Source of the DNA: Streptosporangium subroseum
Lineage (GTDB): Bacteria > Actinomycetota > Actinomycetes > Streptosporangiales > Streptosporangiaceae
NCBI RefSeq assembly: GCF_900188345.1
Contig: NZ_FZOD01000003.1
Location: 248,001-312,000, forward strand
DNA length: 64,000 bases
Direction of reading: 5' to 3'
A program made the position numbers and the translations under genes. The first letter of the stretch is position 1; every line of letters begins with the position of its first letter. Below, one piece after another: positions 53,023 through 61,257 of this stretch. A model generated the notes under the pieces. The model was not told the origin of the DNA. It made no database searches and saw nothing but the letters and a program-made list of their open reading frames with translations.

Positions 53023-53772
53023 ATGAACCGCACCGCGTTGGCACTCGCCGGTCTGGCCGTGCTCCACGTCGGACCCGCCGCGACCTGGCTGCCGGCCGTG
53101 CGCCGCCTGCTTCCCGGTCTCGCCGGGGTGGGGACCGCCGACCATGTCGCGCTGACCTTCGACGACGGGCCCGACCCGCAGTCCACCCCGCGGTTCCTCG
53201 ACGAACTGGAGCGACTCGGGTGCCGGGGCACGTTCTTCGTCCTCGGCGAGATGCTCGAACGCCATCCCGAGCTCGGCCTCCGCATCGTCGCGCGGGGCCA
53301 CGAGATCGCGGTGCACGGCTGGGGACACGACAACGCCCTCATCACCCGTCCGGGCCGGATGGCCGCCGAGATGAGCAGGGCCGCCGAGCTGGTCACCGCT
53401 GTCACCGGCGTCGGCCCCACCTGGTACCGGCCGCCCTACGGGGTGCTCAGCGCGGAGATCCTGATCGCCGCCCGCGGGCTGGGGTTGCGCCCCGTGCTGT
53501 GGACCGCGTGGGGCAGGGACTGGACCCGGTCGGCGAGCCCGGCCTCCGTGCTGGACACCATGACTCCCGGCCTGCGCGGCGGGGCCACTCTCCTGCTGCA
53601 CGACTCCGACTGCACCTCGGCCCCCGGCTCCTGGCGATCCGGACTCGGCGCCCTGCCGGAGCTGGTTGATCGTTGCCGATCCGCGGGCCTGCGGATCGGG
53701 CCGCTGCGGGATCACGGTGTCCTCCCCTGCCGTCCGGCCCCTCGCGAGGTTTACGAGACCACCGCCGTCTGA
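53023..53772 (+). CDS. Polysaccharide deacetylase (NodB domain)
   Basis: 249 residues. N-terminal helix/signal anchor (LALAGLAVLHVGPAATWL), then a complete NodB domain: TFDDGPDP (about 45), metal site HGWGHDN, RPPYGVLS, and LLLHDSDC. Removes N- or O-acetyl groups from glycans. Divergent from the lipid glycosyltransferase and immediately upstream of the hopanoid operon on the same strand, so a role in modifying a glycolipid, possibly a glycosylated hopanoid, is a reasonable guess only. Confidence 0.88.
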   Translation: MNRTALALAGLAVLHVGPAATWLPAVRRLLPGLAGVGTADHVALTFDDGPDPQSTPRFLDELERLGCRGTFFVLGEMLERHPELGLRIVARGHEIAVHGWGHDNALITRPGRMAAEMSRAAELVTAVTGVGPTWYRPPYGVLSAEILIAARGLGLRPVLWTAWGRDWTRSASPASVLDTMTPGLRGGATLLLHDSDCTSAPGSWRSGLGALPELVDRCRSAGLRIGPLRDHGVLPCRPAPREVYETTAV

Positions 53773-53977
53773 AGGCGTAACGATAGAAAAAGCCGCGCCG
53801 TACTTTGCGGTGACTTTGATTTCAAGCCGGTTTATGTCGCCCCCCTGAAAAAAATATTAATTCGCCGAAAACGAGACTGCGGCGAGATATCAAATATTTG
53901 CCCAGCTCCCGCCCGATAAACACCAACGAACTACGCCCTCGCGTTTATAGCGGCCCACAAGGGACAAGCTCAAATTT

Positions 53978-55054
53978 ATGTATTCGGGGGGAGACGACGC
54001 ACGAGACGTCATGCGTCAGGCACGTCGGGAGGACTTTCCGAACGTCGTGCACGAAGCACCCCGGGAGAACCTTCCAGACGCCGCATGCCGGGCACGCCGG
54101 GATCACCTTCCGGACACCACGCATGAAGCACCCGGGAAGAACATTCCGGACGCCACACATGAAACGCTCCGGGAGAACCTTTCGGACGTCGCGCATGAAA
54201 CACCCCGGGAAGACCTCTCGGACGCCGCGCGTCGAGCACGCCGGGAGAACTTCCCGGTCGCTTCACGGCTGCTGCCGCGCAGCCACCGCCACCACCTCCT
54301 CGCGGTGTACGGCTTCGCGCGGTTCGTCGACGACATCGGAGACGAACCCCAGGCCGAGGATCCGCTCCGCCTGCTCGACGACGTCGACGCCGACCTCGAC
54401 CGCCTGTACGCCGGGCAGGCTCCTCGCCTGCCGGCCGTCAGCGCTCTCGAACGGGCCGTCGGGACCTGCTCCATCCCCGCTCGGCCGTTTCGCCGCCTGG
54501 TCGAGGCCAACCGGGTCGACCAGAGCGTCAGCCGATACGACACCTTCGACGACCTGCTCGCCTACTGCGAGCTGTCCGCGAACCCCGTCGGGCACATCGT
54601 GCTGCACGTGTTCGGCATGGCCACCCCGGCGCGGCTCGCCCTGTCCGACCGTGTGTGCTCGGCGCTGCAGGTCATCGAGCACTGCCAGGACGTCGGTGAG
54701 GACTACACGCGAGGCCGCGTCTACCTGCCGGGCGAGGACCTGCGCCGGTTCGGCTGCGTCGAGAGCGACCTCGCCAAGGTCGTCACCCCCACCCGGCTGC
54801 GTGGCGTCGTCGCGCTCCAGACCGAACGGGCCAGGCGGCTGCTCCACGAGGGAGATCCGCTCGTCTCCTCTGTGACGGGCTTCACCCGCTTCGCCGTCGC
54901 GGGCTACATGGCGGGCGGCCTGGCCACCGTCGCGGCGCTGACGCGGGCCCGGTACGACGTTCTCGGGCATGCCGTACGCCCGCGCCGCACGAGGTTGCTG
55001 ACGGAGTGGCTGCGGATCCTCAGCAGAAGGAGGCCCGGCCGTGGAGATCTCTGA
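53978..55054 (+). CDS. hpnC: Squalene synthase HpnC with expanded N-terminal repeats
   Basis: 358 residues. HpnC converts presqualene diphosphate to hydroxysqualene. From about residue 87 it is a normal HpnC: NFPVASRLLPRSHRHHLLAVYG, first Asp-rich motif VDDIGDE (about 117), YCELSANPVGHIVLHVFG and second motif QDVGEDY. Before this come six extra 12-residue units, each a mutated copy of the native ARRENFPVASRL segment (ARREDFPNVVHE, APRENLPDAACR...). Ancestral N-terminus was probably MYSGGDDARDVMRQARREN. First gene of the operon; 14-base overlap with hpnD. The AT-rich 205 bases upstream should hold the promoter. Confidence 0.88.
   Translation: MYSGGDDARDVMRQARREDFPNVVHEAPRENLPDAACRARRDHLPDTTHEAPGKNIPDATHETLRENLSDVAHETPREDLSDAARRARRENFPVASRLLPRSHRHHLLAVYGFARFVDDIGDEPQAEDPLRLLDDVDADLDRLYAGQAPRLPAVSALERAVGTCSIPARPFRRLVEANRVDQSVSRYDTFDDLLAYCELSANPVGHIVLHVFGMATPARLALSDRVCSALQVIEHCQDVGEDYTRGRVYLPGEDLRRFGCVESDLAKVVTPTRLRGVVALQTERARRLLHEGDPLVSSVTGFTRFAVAGYMAGGLATVAALTRARYDVLGHAVRPRRTRLLTEWLRILSRRRPGRGDL
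54020..54271 (+). repeat. 36-bp tandem repeat in hpnC, seven copies including the native one
   Basis: Seven contiguous 36-bp units from 54020; the last (54236-54271) encodes the native ARRENFPVASRL. Copies are diverged, mostly with amino-acid changes, but spacing and frame are perfectly kept. Confidence 0.92.
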
Positions 55055-56168
55055 CGCGTACCAGCACTGTGAGCAGGTCGTCCGCGAGAAGGCACGGAAC
55101 TTCTCCTACGGCCTCCGGCTGCTGCCGCCCCCCAAGCGCCGCGCGCTCAGCGCCGTCTACGCGCTCGCACGACGGATCGACGACATCGCCGACGGGGACG
55201 AGCCGGTCGAGCAGCGCCTGGCCCACCTGGCCACCGCGCGGGCGGCGCTTAACACGGCACGGCCCGAGCTCGAAGAGCCGGTGCCGTACGCACCCATCGC
55301 GGCACGGTCTGATTCCGAAGACCCGGTGCCGCTCGGGCATGCCACGGCGACGTCCGGTTCCGGAGACCCGGTGCCGGTCGCGCTGAGCGCGGCACGATCC
55401 GATCCCGAAGACCCGGTGCCGCTCGGACACGGCGCGGCGACGTCCGATCTCGAAGCCCCGGCGCCGCTCGGACACGGCATGGCGACGGCCGATCTGGAAG
55501 ACCTGGTGCCGTTCGCACTGAGCACGGGACCCCCCGGTCTCGAGGACCCGGTGCTGGTCGCGCTCTACGACGCCGCCCGCCGCTACCCTCTCCCGCTCTC
55601 CGCGTTCGAGGAACTGATCGACGGGTGCGTCGCGGACGTGCGCGGGACGACCTACCGGCAGTTCGACGAGCTGCTGTCGTACTGCCGGAGCGTCGCCGGG
55701 TCGATCGGCCGGCTGTCGCTCGGCGTCTTCGGCACCGAGGACGCCGATGAGGCGGTCCCCCTGGCGGACGCCCTCGGGGTGGCGCTGCAGATCACGAATA
55801 TCCTCAGGGACGTACGCGAGGACCGGCTGGCCGGGCGGATCTACCTTCCGTCCGAGGACCTCGAACGGTTCGGATGCACCCTGGACATCGACTCCTCCGG
55901 CAGGTTCACCGACCCGCCGGATCGGCTCGTCGAGCTGATGCGGTTCGAGGCCGACCGGGCACGCGGCTGGTTCCGCGACGGCATGCGCCTGCTGCCCACG
56001 CTCGACGGACGCAGCGCGGCGTGCACCGCGGCGATGGCCGGCATCTACCGGTGCCTGCTCGACCGCATCATGTCGGATCCCACCGAGGCGCTGGCCGCAC
56101 GGCTGTCACTGCCTCCGTGGAGGAAGGCGATGGTGGCGGCACGCGCCCTGGCGGGGGCGGGCCGATGA
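55041..56168 (+). CDS. hpnD: Presqualene diphosphate synthase HpnD with a central repeat insert
   Basis: 375 residues against about 280-300 for the family. HpnD condenses two farnesyl diphosphates. Seen: NFSYGLRLLPPPKRRALSAVYA, first motif RRIDDIADGDE (about 45-53), RGTTYRQFDELLSYCRSVAGSIGRL and second motif NILRDVREDRLAGRIYLP. The extra ~90 residues (about 77-166) are six diverged 15-residue copies of the native LEDPVLVALYDAARR segment that follows. GTG start 7 bases behind AAGGAGG; overlaps hpnC and hpnE (ATGA). Confidence 0.9.
   Translation: MEISDAYQHCEQVVREKARNFSYGLRLLPPPKRRALSAVYALARRIDDIADGDEPVEQRLAHLATARAALNTARPELEEPVPYAPIAARSDSEDPVPLGHATATSGSGDPVPVALSAARSDPEDPVPLGHGAATSDLEAPAPLGHGMATADLEDLVPFALSTGPPGLEDPVLVALYDAARRYPLPLSAFEELIDGCVADVRGTTYRQFDELLSYCRSVAGSIGRLSLGVFGTEDADEAVPLADALGVALQITNILRDVREDRLAGRIYLPSEDLERFGCTLDIDSSGRFTDPPDRLVELMRFEADRARGWFRDGMRLLPTLDGRSAACTAAMAGIYRCLLDRIMSDPTEALAARLSLPPWRKAMVAARALAGAGR
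55269..55583 (+). repeat. 45-bp tandem repeat in hpnD, seven copies including the native one
   Basis: Units start at 55269, 55314, 55359, 55404, 55449, 55494 and 55539; the last encodes the native LEDPVLVALYDAARR. The most conserved part is the (E/D)DPVP core. Confidence 0.93.
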
Positions 56169-57493
56169 GGGAGGCTCCGGTCGCGATCATCGGTGGCGGG
56201 CTGGCGGGCATCGCCGCCGCCATCGCGCTCGGGGAGGCCGGCCACACCGCCACCCTGTACGAGGCTCGGCCGAGGCTGGGTGGCGCGACCCATTCGTTCG
56301 CGCGGAACGGGATGATGGTCGACAACGGCCAGCACGTGTTCCTCCGCTGTTGCACGGCCTACCGCGGACTGCTCGACCGGCTCGGCGGCGCCGGGCGCGT
56401 ACACGTCCAGGACCGGTTCGACGTGCGGGTGCTCACCTCGGCGGGACGGTGCGAGCGGCTGCGGCGCGGAGTGCTGCCGGGGCCGTTCCATCTGTTGCCC
56501 GCGCTGGCGAGGTATCCGCTCCTCAAACCCGCCGATCGGCTGCGCGCGATGCGGGTCTCGCTGGCCCTTCGCCGGCTCGACCCGACGGACCCGGCGCTGG
56601 ACCGGACCGATCTCGGAAGCTGGCTGGCCGCCCACGGGCAGAGCGACGCCGCGCGACGCGCGCTCTGGGAGCTGTTCGCGATGGCGGCCCTGAACGTCGG
56701 TGTCGAGGGCGCGGCCCTGGGTCCGGCGGCGATGGTCTTCAAGACCGCGCTGCTCGGCCGGGCGGACGCCGCCGACATCGGGGTTCCCTCCGTACCCCTC
56801 GGTGAGCTGCACGGCACCGCGGCGCAGACCGCGATCGTGCGCCGCGGCGGTGCCGTACGGCTGTCGGCGAAGGTCACCGCCGTGGAGACGGGCCCGGCGA
56901 TCATGGTGGACGGCACCCGGATCAGGGCGTCGGCGGTCATCGTCGCCACACCTCATGAGCAGGCCGCGACCCTGGTGCCCGGCGAGGCCGTACCCGGCAG
57001 GGGGCTCTGGAGCGGCCTGGACGCGAGCCCGATCGTCAACGTGCACGTCGTCTACGACCGGCGGGTCACCCGAGTGCCGTTCGCCGCGGTCGTGGACTCA
57101 CCCGTGCAGTGGGTGTTCGACAAGACGCGCGCATCGGGGCTGCAGGACGGCCAGTATCTCGCGATCTCGGTCTCGGCGGCGGAGCGCTGGATCGACATGC
57201 CCACCGCGCAGGTGCGGGCCGTGTTCGTGCCCGCGATCGAGCGGCTCTTCCCGGCGGCGTGTCAGGCCCGGATCATCGATTTTTTCGTCACGAGGGAACG
57301 TCGCGCCACCTTTCGCCAGGGTCCTGGCAGCGGCGCGCTCCGTCCCGGGGCCGCCACCCGGTGGCCCGGACTCTTTCTCGCCGGCGCGTGGACCGACACG
57401 GGCTGGCCCGACACGATGGAGGCGGCCGTGCGCAGCGGGCTCAACGCGGCTTGTTTGGTCAGGCAGCATCTGAAGAACGAGGCCGCCCGGTGA
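56165..57493 (+). CDS. hpnE: Hydroxysqualene dehydroxylase HpnE
   Basis: 442 residues, FAD-dependent amine-oxidase-like fold: dinucleotide loop VAIIGGGLAGIAAAIAL, LYEARPRLGGATHSF, DNGQHVFLRCC, and the C-terminal LFLAGAWTDTGWPDTMEAAVRSG. Reductively removes the hydroxyl of hydroxysqualene to give squalene. ATG overlaps the hpnD stop; stop overlaps the next start (GTGA). Confidence 0.92.
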   Translation: MREAPVAIIGGGLAGIAAAIALGEAGHTATLYEARPRLGGATHSFARNGMMVDNGQHVFLRCCTAYRGLLDRLGGAGRVHVQDRFDVRVLTSAGRCERLRRGVLPGPFHLLPALARYPLLKPADRLRAMRVSLALRRLDPTDPALDRTDLGSWLAAHGQSDAARRALWELFAMAALNVGVEGAALGPAAMVFKTALLGRADAADIGVPSVPLGELHGTAAQTAIVRRGGAVRLSAKVTAVETGPAIMVDGTRIRASAVIVATPHEQAATLVPGEAVPGRGLWSGLDASPIVNVHVVYDRRVTRVPFAAVVDSPVQWVFDKTRASGLQDGQYLAISVSAAERWIDMPTAQVRAVFVPAIERLFPAACQARIIDFFVTRERRATFRQGPGSGALRPGAATRWPGLFLAGAWTDTGWPDTMEAAVRSGLNAACLVRQHLKNEAAR

Positions 57494-58503
57494 CCGCGGT
57501 CATCCCGCCGTCGGTCGGGGCCGCGCGCGGGCTCGTGGAGCCCGTGCTGCGGGATGCCGTGGCCCGGCTCGATCCGCTGACCGCACGCGTCGCGAGCTAT
57601 CACCTCGGCTGGACCGATCCGGCGGGAGGGCCGGTCTCCTCGGGAGGCAAGGCGCTGCGTCCCGCCCTGGTCATCCTGTCGGGGAGAGCGGCCGGGGGAA
57701 GCGCGGAGCAGTACCTGCCCGCCGCCGCCGCGGTAGAACTCGTGCACGCGTTCTCGCTGCTCCACGACGACATCATGGACGGCGACCGCATGCGGCGGCA
57801 CCGGCCGTCCGCGTGGACCGTCTTCGGCTGCTCGGCGGCCATCCTGGCCGGCGACGGCCTGCTCTCGCTCGCCGGGGAGCTGCTGCTGGAAGACGGCGCG
57901 CCCGGCCGCGTACGGGCCGCGCACCGCCTGTCCATCGCCACCCGGGAGCTGGTCGCGGGCCAGGCGCTCGACCTGGAGTTCGAGCTGCGCTCCGATGTGA
58001 GCTTGGACGAGTGCCGGGAGATGGCCACGCTGAAGACCGGCTCCCTGCTGGCCTGCGCCTGCTCGATCGGCGCGACGGCGGCGGGCGGTCCGGCTCCGCT
58101 GGTCGCGGCCCTGACGGCGTTCGGAACCGAGGCGGGCCTGGCCTTCCAGCTCACCGACGACCTGCTGGGCATCTGGGGAAGCCCCGAGGTGACGGGAAAG
58201 CCGGTGCTGTCGGACCTGCGTTCCCGCAAGAAGTCACTTCCGGTCGTCGCCGCGCTCACCAGCGGCACGGCGGGCGGCGAACGGCTCGCCGGCCTGCTGG
58301 CCGGTTCGGAGCCGCTCGCCGAGGCCGATCTTCAGGAGGCCGCCCGGCTCGTCGAGGAGACGGGCGGGCGATCCTGGGCCGAGACGGAGGCCAAGCACCG
58401 GCTCGACGCCGCCGAACGCCATCTCGCCGATGTCGACATGCCCGCGGACGTCCGTGCGGAATTCCTGGACATCGCCCATTTCCTCACCTCCCGAGGCCAC
58501 TGA
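57490..58503 (+). CDS. Polyprenyl (farnesyl/geranylgeranyl-type) diphosphate synthase
   Basis: 337 residues of the trans-isoprenyl diphosphate synthase family: GGKALRPALVILSG, first Asp-rich motif LLHDDIMDGD (about 92-99), GQALDLEFE, second motif FQLTDDLLGIWG (about 220-230), SRKKSLPVV. In the hopanoid operon it should supply farnesyl diphosphate; chain length cannot be read safely. GTG start overlapping the hpnE stop; one base separates it from shc. Confidence 0.9.
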   Translation: MTAVIPPSVGAARGLVEPVLRDAVARLDPLTARVASYHLGWTDPAGGPVSSGGKALRPALVILSGRAAGGSAEQYLPAAAAVELVHAFSLLHDDIMDGDRMRRHRPSAWTVFGCSAAILAGDGLLSLAGELLLEDGAPGRVRAAHRLSIATRELVAGQALDLEFELRSDVSLDECREMATLKTGSLLACACSIGATAAGGPAPLVAALTAFGTEAGLAFQLTDDLLGIWGSPEVTGKPVLSDLRSRKKSLPVVAALTSGTAGGERLAGLLAGSEPLAEADLQEAARLVEETGGRSWAETEAKHRLDAAERHLADVDMPADVRAEFLDIAHFLTSRGH

Positions 58504-58504
58504 C

Positions 58505-60370
58505 ATGACCACCGTCGCCGCGCCCACTTCCGCCGCGCTCGCCCTCGACGCGGCGTGCGACCATCTGCTCGATCTCCAGTCGCCCGAGGGGTGGTGGAAG
58601 GCCGAGCTGCAGACGAACGTGACCATGGACGCGGAGGACCTGCTGCTCCGGGAGTTCCTCGGCATCCGCACCGAGGAGGACACCGCGGAGGCGGCCCGGT
58701 GGATCCGCTCCGAGCAGCGCGACGACGGTACCTGGACCAACTTCCACGGCGGGCCGGGCAACCTGTCCACCACGATCGAGGCGTACACGGCGTTGCGGCT
58801 CGCCGGTGACCGGACCGACGCGCCGCACATGTGGGCCGCGGCCCGGTTCATCCGGGAATCGGGCGGGATCGAGGCCAGCCGGGTGTTCACCCGGATCTGG
58901 CTGGCGATGTTCGGGCAGTGGAGGTGGGAGAAACTCCCCGTCCTCCCGCCCGAGATGGTGTTCCTGCCGCCGTGGTTCCCGCTCAACGTCTACGACTGGG
59001 CCTGCTGGGCCCGGCAGACGATCGTGCCGCTCACCATCGTGAGCGCGCGCCGCCCGGTGCGGCCGCTCCCGTTCGACCTGGCCGAGCTGCGCACCGGGCG
59101 TCGCGTCCGGCCACGTCCGCGCGGGGTGTTCACCGCTCTCGACCGCGCCCTGCACCGCTACGAACGGCGTCCCGTCCCGGGCCTGCGGCAGGCGGCGCTG
59201 AGACGGGCCGCCGAGTGGATCGTGGCGCGGCAGGAGTCCGACGGGTCCTGGGGCGGCATCCAGCCCCCGTGGGTGTATTCGCTGATCGCCCTGCATCTTC
59301 AGGGCTACCACCTCGACCACCCGGTGATGAGAAAGGGCATGGCGGGGCTCGACCGGTTCACGATCCGCGACGAGAAGGGCCGCAGGCTGGAGGCCTGCCA
59401 GTCTCCCGTCTGGGACACCGTTCTCGCGGTCAACGGCCTCCTCGACGCGGGCCTCCCCGACGACCATCCCGCCCTGGTCAAGGCCTCCGGCTGGCTGCTC
59501 GCCGAGGAGATCCGGAGCCCTGGTGACTGGTCCGTACGACGGCCGTCGCTGCCGCCCGGCGGCTGGGCGTTCGAGTTCGACAACGACGGCTACCCGGACA
59601 TCGACGACACCGCGGAGGCGATCCTCGCCCTCCGCCGCGTACGCCATCCGGACGTCCGGCCGGCCATCGACCGCGCCGTACGCTGGATCACCGGCATGGC
59701 GTCCCGCGACGGCGGTTTCGGGGCCTTCGACGCCGACAACACCCGTGAGCTCTGCAAGAAGCTGCCGTTCTGCGACTTCGGCGCGGTCATCGACCCGCCG
59801 ACCGCCGATGTCACCGCCCACGTCGTCGAGGCTCTGGCGGCGGAGCAACCCGACTCCCCCGTCGTACGGCGGGCCGTCGTCTGGCTGCTGAAGGCGCAGG
59901 AGGCGGACGGATCGTGGTTCGGCCGCTGGGGGGCCAACCACGTGTACGGCACCGGCGCCGTGCTCCCCGCGCTCATCGCGGCGGGCGTACGGCCCGGCAG
60001 CCCGTGCGTGCGGCGGGCCGTCACCTGGCTGGAACGGCACCAGAACGGCGACGGCGGCTGGGGTGAGGACCTGCGTTCGTACAGCGATCCCGCCTGGATC
60101 GGGCGCGGCCACTCGACACCGTCTCAGACGGCGTGGGCGCTTCTGGCGCTGCTCGCCGCCGGGGAGCGTTCACCGGCGGTGCGCGGAGGCGTGGAGTGGC
60201 TGGTCGGTCACCAGCGGGCGGACGGCACCTGGGACGAACCGCACTTCACCGGGACCGGGTTCCCCGGCGACTTCTACATCAACTATCACCTCTACCGGCT
60301 CGTCTTCCCGATCAGCGCGTTGGGCCGCTACGTGCGCTCGGGCGACGAGGTCCCGGAGGCGTTGACGTGA
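58505..60370 (+). CDS. shc: Squalene-hopene cyclase
   Basis: 621 residues. Cyclises squalene to hopene at the membrane. Catalytic DXDD is present as DIDD at about 365; QW repeats are visible (for example QSPEGWWKAEL, DGTWTNFHGG, DGSWGGIQPP, DGSWFGRWG, DGGWGED, DGTWDEP). Length is normal to slightly short and there are no repeat insertions, unlike its neighbours. Stop overlaps the hpnG start (GTGA). Confidence 0.95.
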   Translation: MTTVAAPTSAALALDAACDHLLDLQSPEGWWKAELQTNVTMDAEDLLLREFLGIRTEEDTAEAARWIRSEQRDDGTWTNFHGGPGNLSTTIEAYTALRLAGDRTDAPHMWAAARFIRESGGIEASRVFTRIWLAMFGQWRWEKLPVLPPEMVFLPPWFPLNVYDWACWARQTIVPLTIVSARRPVRPLPFDLAELRTGRRVRPRPRGVFTALDRALHRYERRPVPGLRQAALRRAAEWIVARQESDGSWGGIQPPWVYSLIALHLQGYHLDHPVMRKGMAGLDRFTIRDEKGRRLEACQSPVWDTVLAVNGLLDAGLPDDHPALVKASGWLLAEEIRSPGDWSVRRPSLPPGGWAFEFDNDGYPDIDDTAEAILALRRVRHPDVRPAIDRAVRWITGMASRDGGFGAFDADNTRELCKKLPFCDFGAVIDPPTADVTAHVVEALAAEQPDSPVVRRAVVWLLKAQEADGSWFGRWGANHVYGTGAVLPALIAAGVRPGSPCVRRAVTWLERHQNGDGGWGEDLRSYSDPAWIGRGHSTPSQTAWALLALLAAGERSPAVRGGVEWLVGHQRADGTWDEPHFTGTGFPGDFYINYHLYRLVFPISALGRYVRSGDEVPEALT

Positions 60371-61257
60371 ACGGCCTGTTGATCTGCGCCGCCCTGGGAA
60401 TCGAGGCGCGAGCTGTGCGAGGCGGCCTCTCGCGGGCCTCACGGGATAATCTCCCGGGCACCTCACGAAACGACCTCCCACGCGCCGCACGGGATGACCT
60501 CCCGAAAGCCTCGCAGGACAGCCTTTCGCGCACCTCACTGGGCGACTTCCCCCAAATCTCGGGGGACGGCCTGTCAGCCGAGGACGTGGAGGTGATCCGG
60601 ATCGGGATGGGCCCGGGCCGGGCCGCGAGCGCGGCGGCGCTGCTCCCTTCGACGGGAGCGGTGGCGGTGGTCGGCTTCGGCGGAGCCCTCGGCGGGTGCC
60701 TGCGCCCGGGGGACGTGCTGGTGGCGAGCGAGGTCCGCTTCGAGGGGCGGGTGCTGCCCTGCTCCTCGGCGCGTTTCCTCGCCGAGGAGCTGGCCCGGGC
60801 CGGCCTGCCCGCACGCAGCGGGCCGCTGGTCACCTCCGGTCACATCGTGACGGGAGCCGAGCGCCGCAGGCTCGCCCGCGAAGGGGCGCTGGCCGTCGAC
60901 ATGGAGACCGGACCGCTGGCGGGTGCGGCGGCAGACCGGCCGTTCGCCGCCCTGCGCGTCATCGTCGACACCCCCGCCGTCCCGCTGATCCGACCGGCCA
61001 CGATACGCGGCGGCATCACGGCGTACCGCACGCTGCGCCGGCTCGGCCCGATCCTCGCTCGCTGGGCGGCCACCACCGACCTCCCCTACGTACCGCTCAC
61101 CGAGCGACCGCCGCCGACCCACCGCATGCCGCACCCGGACGTCGAAAAGACCATCCGCATGCCGCAAACGCACGGTGAAAAGACCATCCGCATGCCGTCC
61201 ACGCACGGTGAAGAGACCAGTCGGTTCACATCGCTCAAGGAGGTGCAATCCATATGA
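60367..61257 (+). CDS. hpnG: Adenosylhopane nucleoside phosphorylase HpnG with two repeat insertions
   Basis: 296 residues, MTA/SAH-nucleosidase fold: LLICAALGIEARAV at the start, then VIRIGMGPGRAASAA, VVGFGGALGGCLRPGDVLVAS, TSGHIVTGAE and AVDMETGPLAGAA. HpnG removes adenine from adenosylhopane. Two insertions: about 48 residues (about 21-68) made of six 8-residue repeats of the SRASRDNLP type, and a C-terminal tail of three 11-residue RMPxxHGEKTI repeats. Overlaps shc and hpnH. Confidence 0.85.
   Translation: MNGLLICAALGIEARAVRGGLSRASRDNLPGTSRNDLPRAARDDLPKASQDSLSRTSLGDFPQISGDGLSAEDVEVIRIGMGPGRAASAAALLPSTGAVAVVGFGGALGGCLRPGDVLVASEVRFEGRVLPCSSARFLAEELARAGLPARSGPLVTSGHIVTGAERRRLAREGALAVDMETGPLAGAAADRPFAALRVIVDTPAVPLIRPATIRGGITAYRTLRRLGPILARWAATTDLPYVPLTERPPPTHRMPHPDVEKTIRMPQTHGEKTIRMPSTHGEETSRFTSLKEVQSI
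60427..60570 (+). repeat. 24-bp tandem repeat in hpnG, six copies
   Basis: Contiguous 24-bp units from 60427 to 60570, encoding Ser/Arg/Asp-rich octapeptides between the first and second strands of the nucleosidase fold. Confidence 0.9.
61123..61221 (+). repeat. 33-bp tandem repeat at the hpnG 3' end, three copies
   Basis: Units 61123-61155, 61156-61188 and 61189-61221, each beginning CGCATGCCG and containing GAAAAGACC or GAAGAGACC. In frame, extending the C-terminus. Confidence 0.92.

Noticed and set aside
52791..53420. 210-residue N-terminal extension of the glycosyltransferase
   Set aside because: It consists of translated 53-bp repeats and the antisense of the deacetylase gene; the domain starts after the ATG at 52790.
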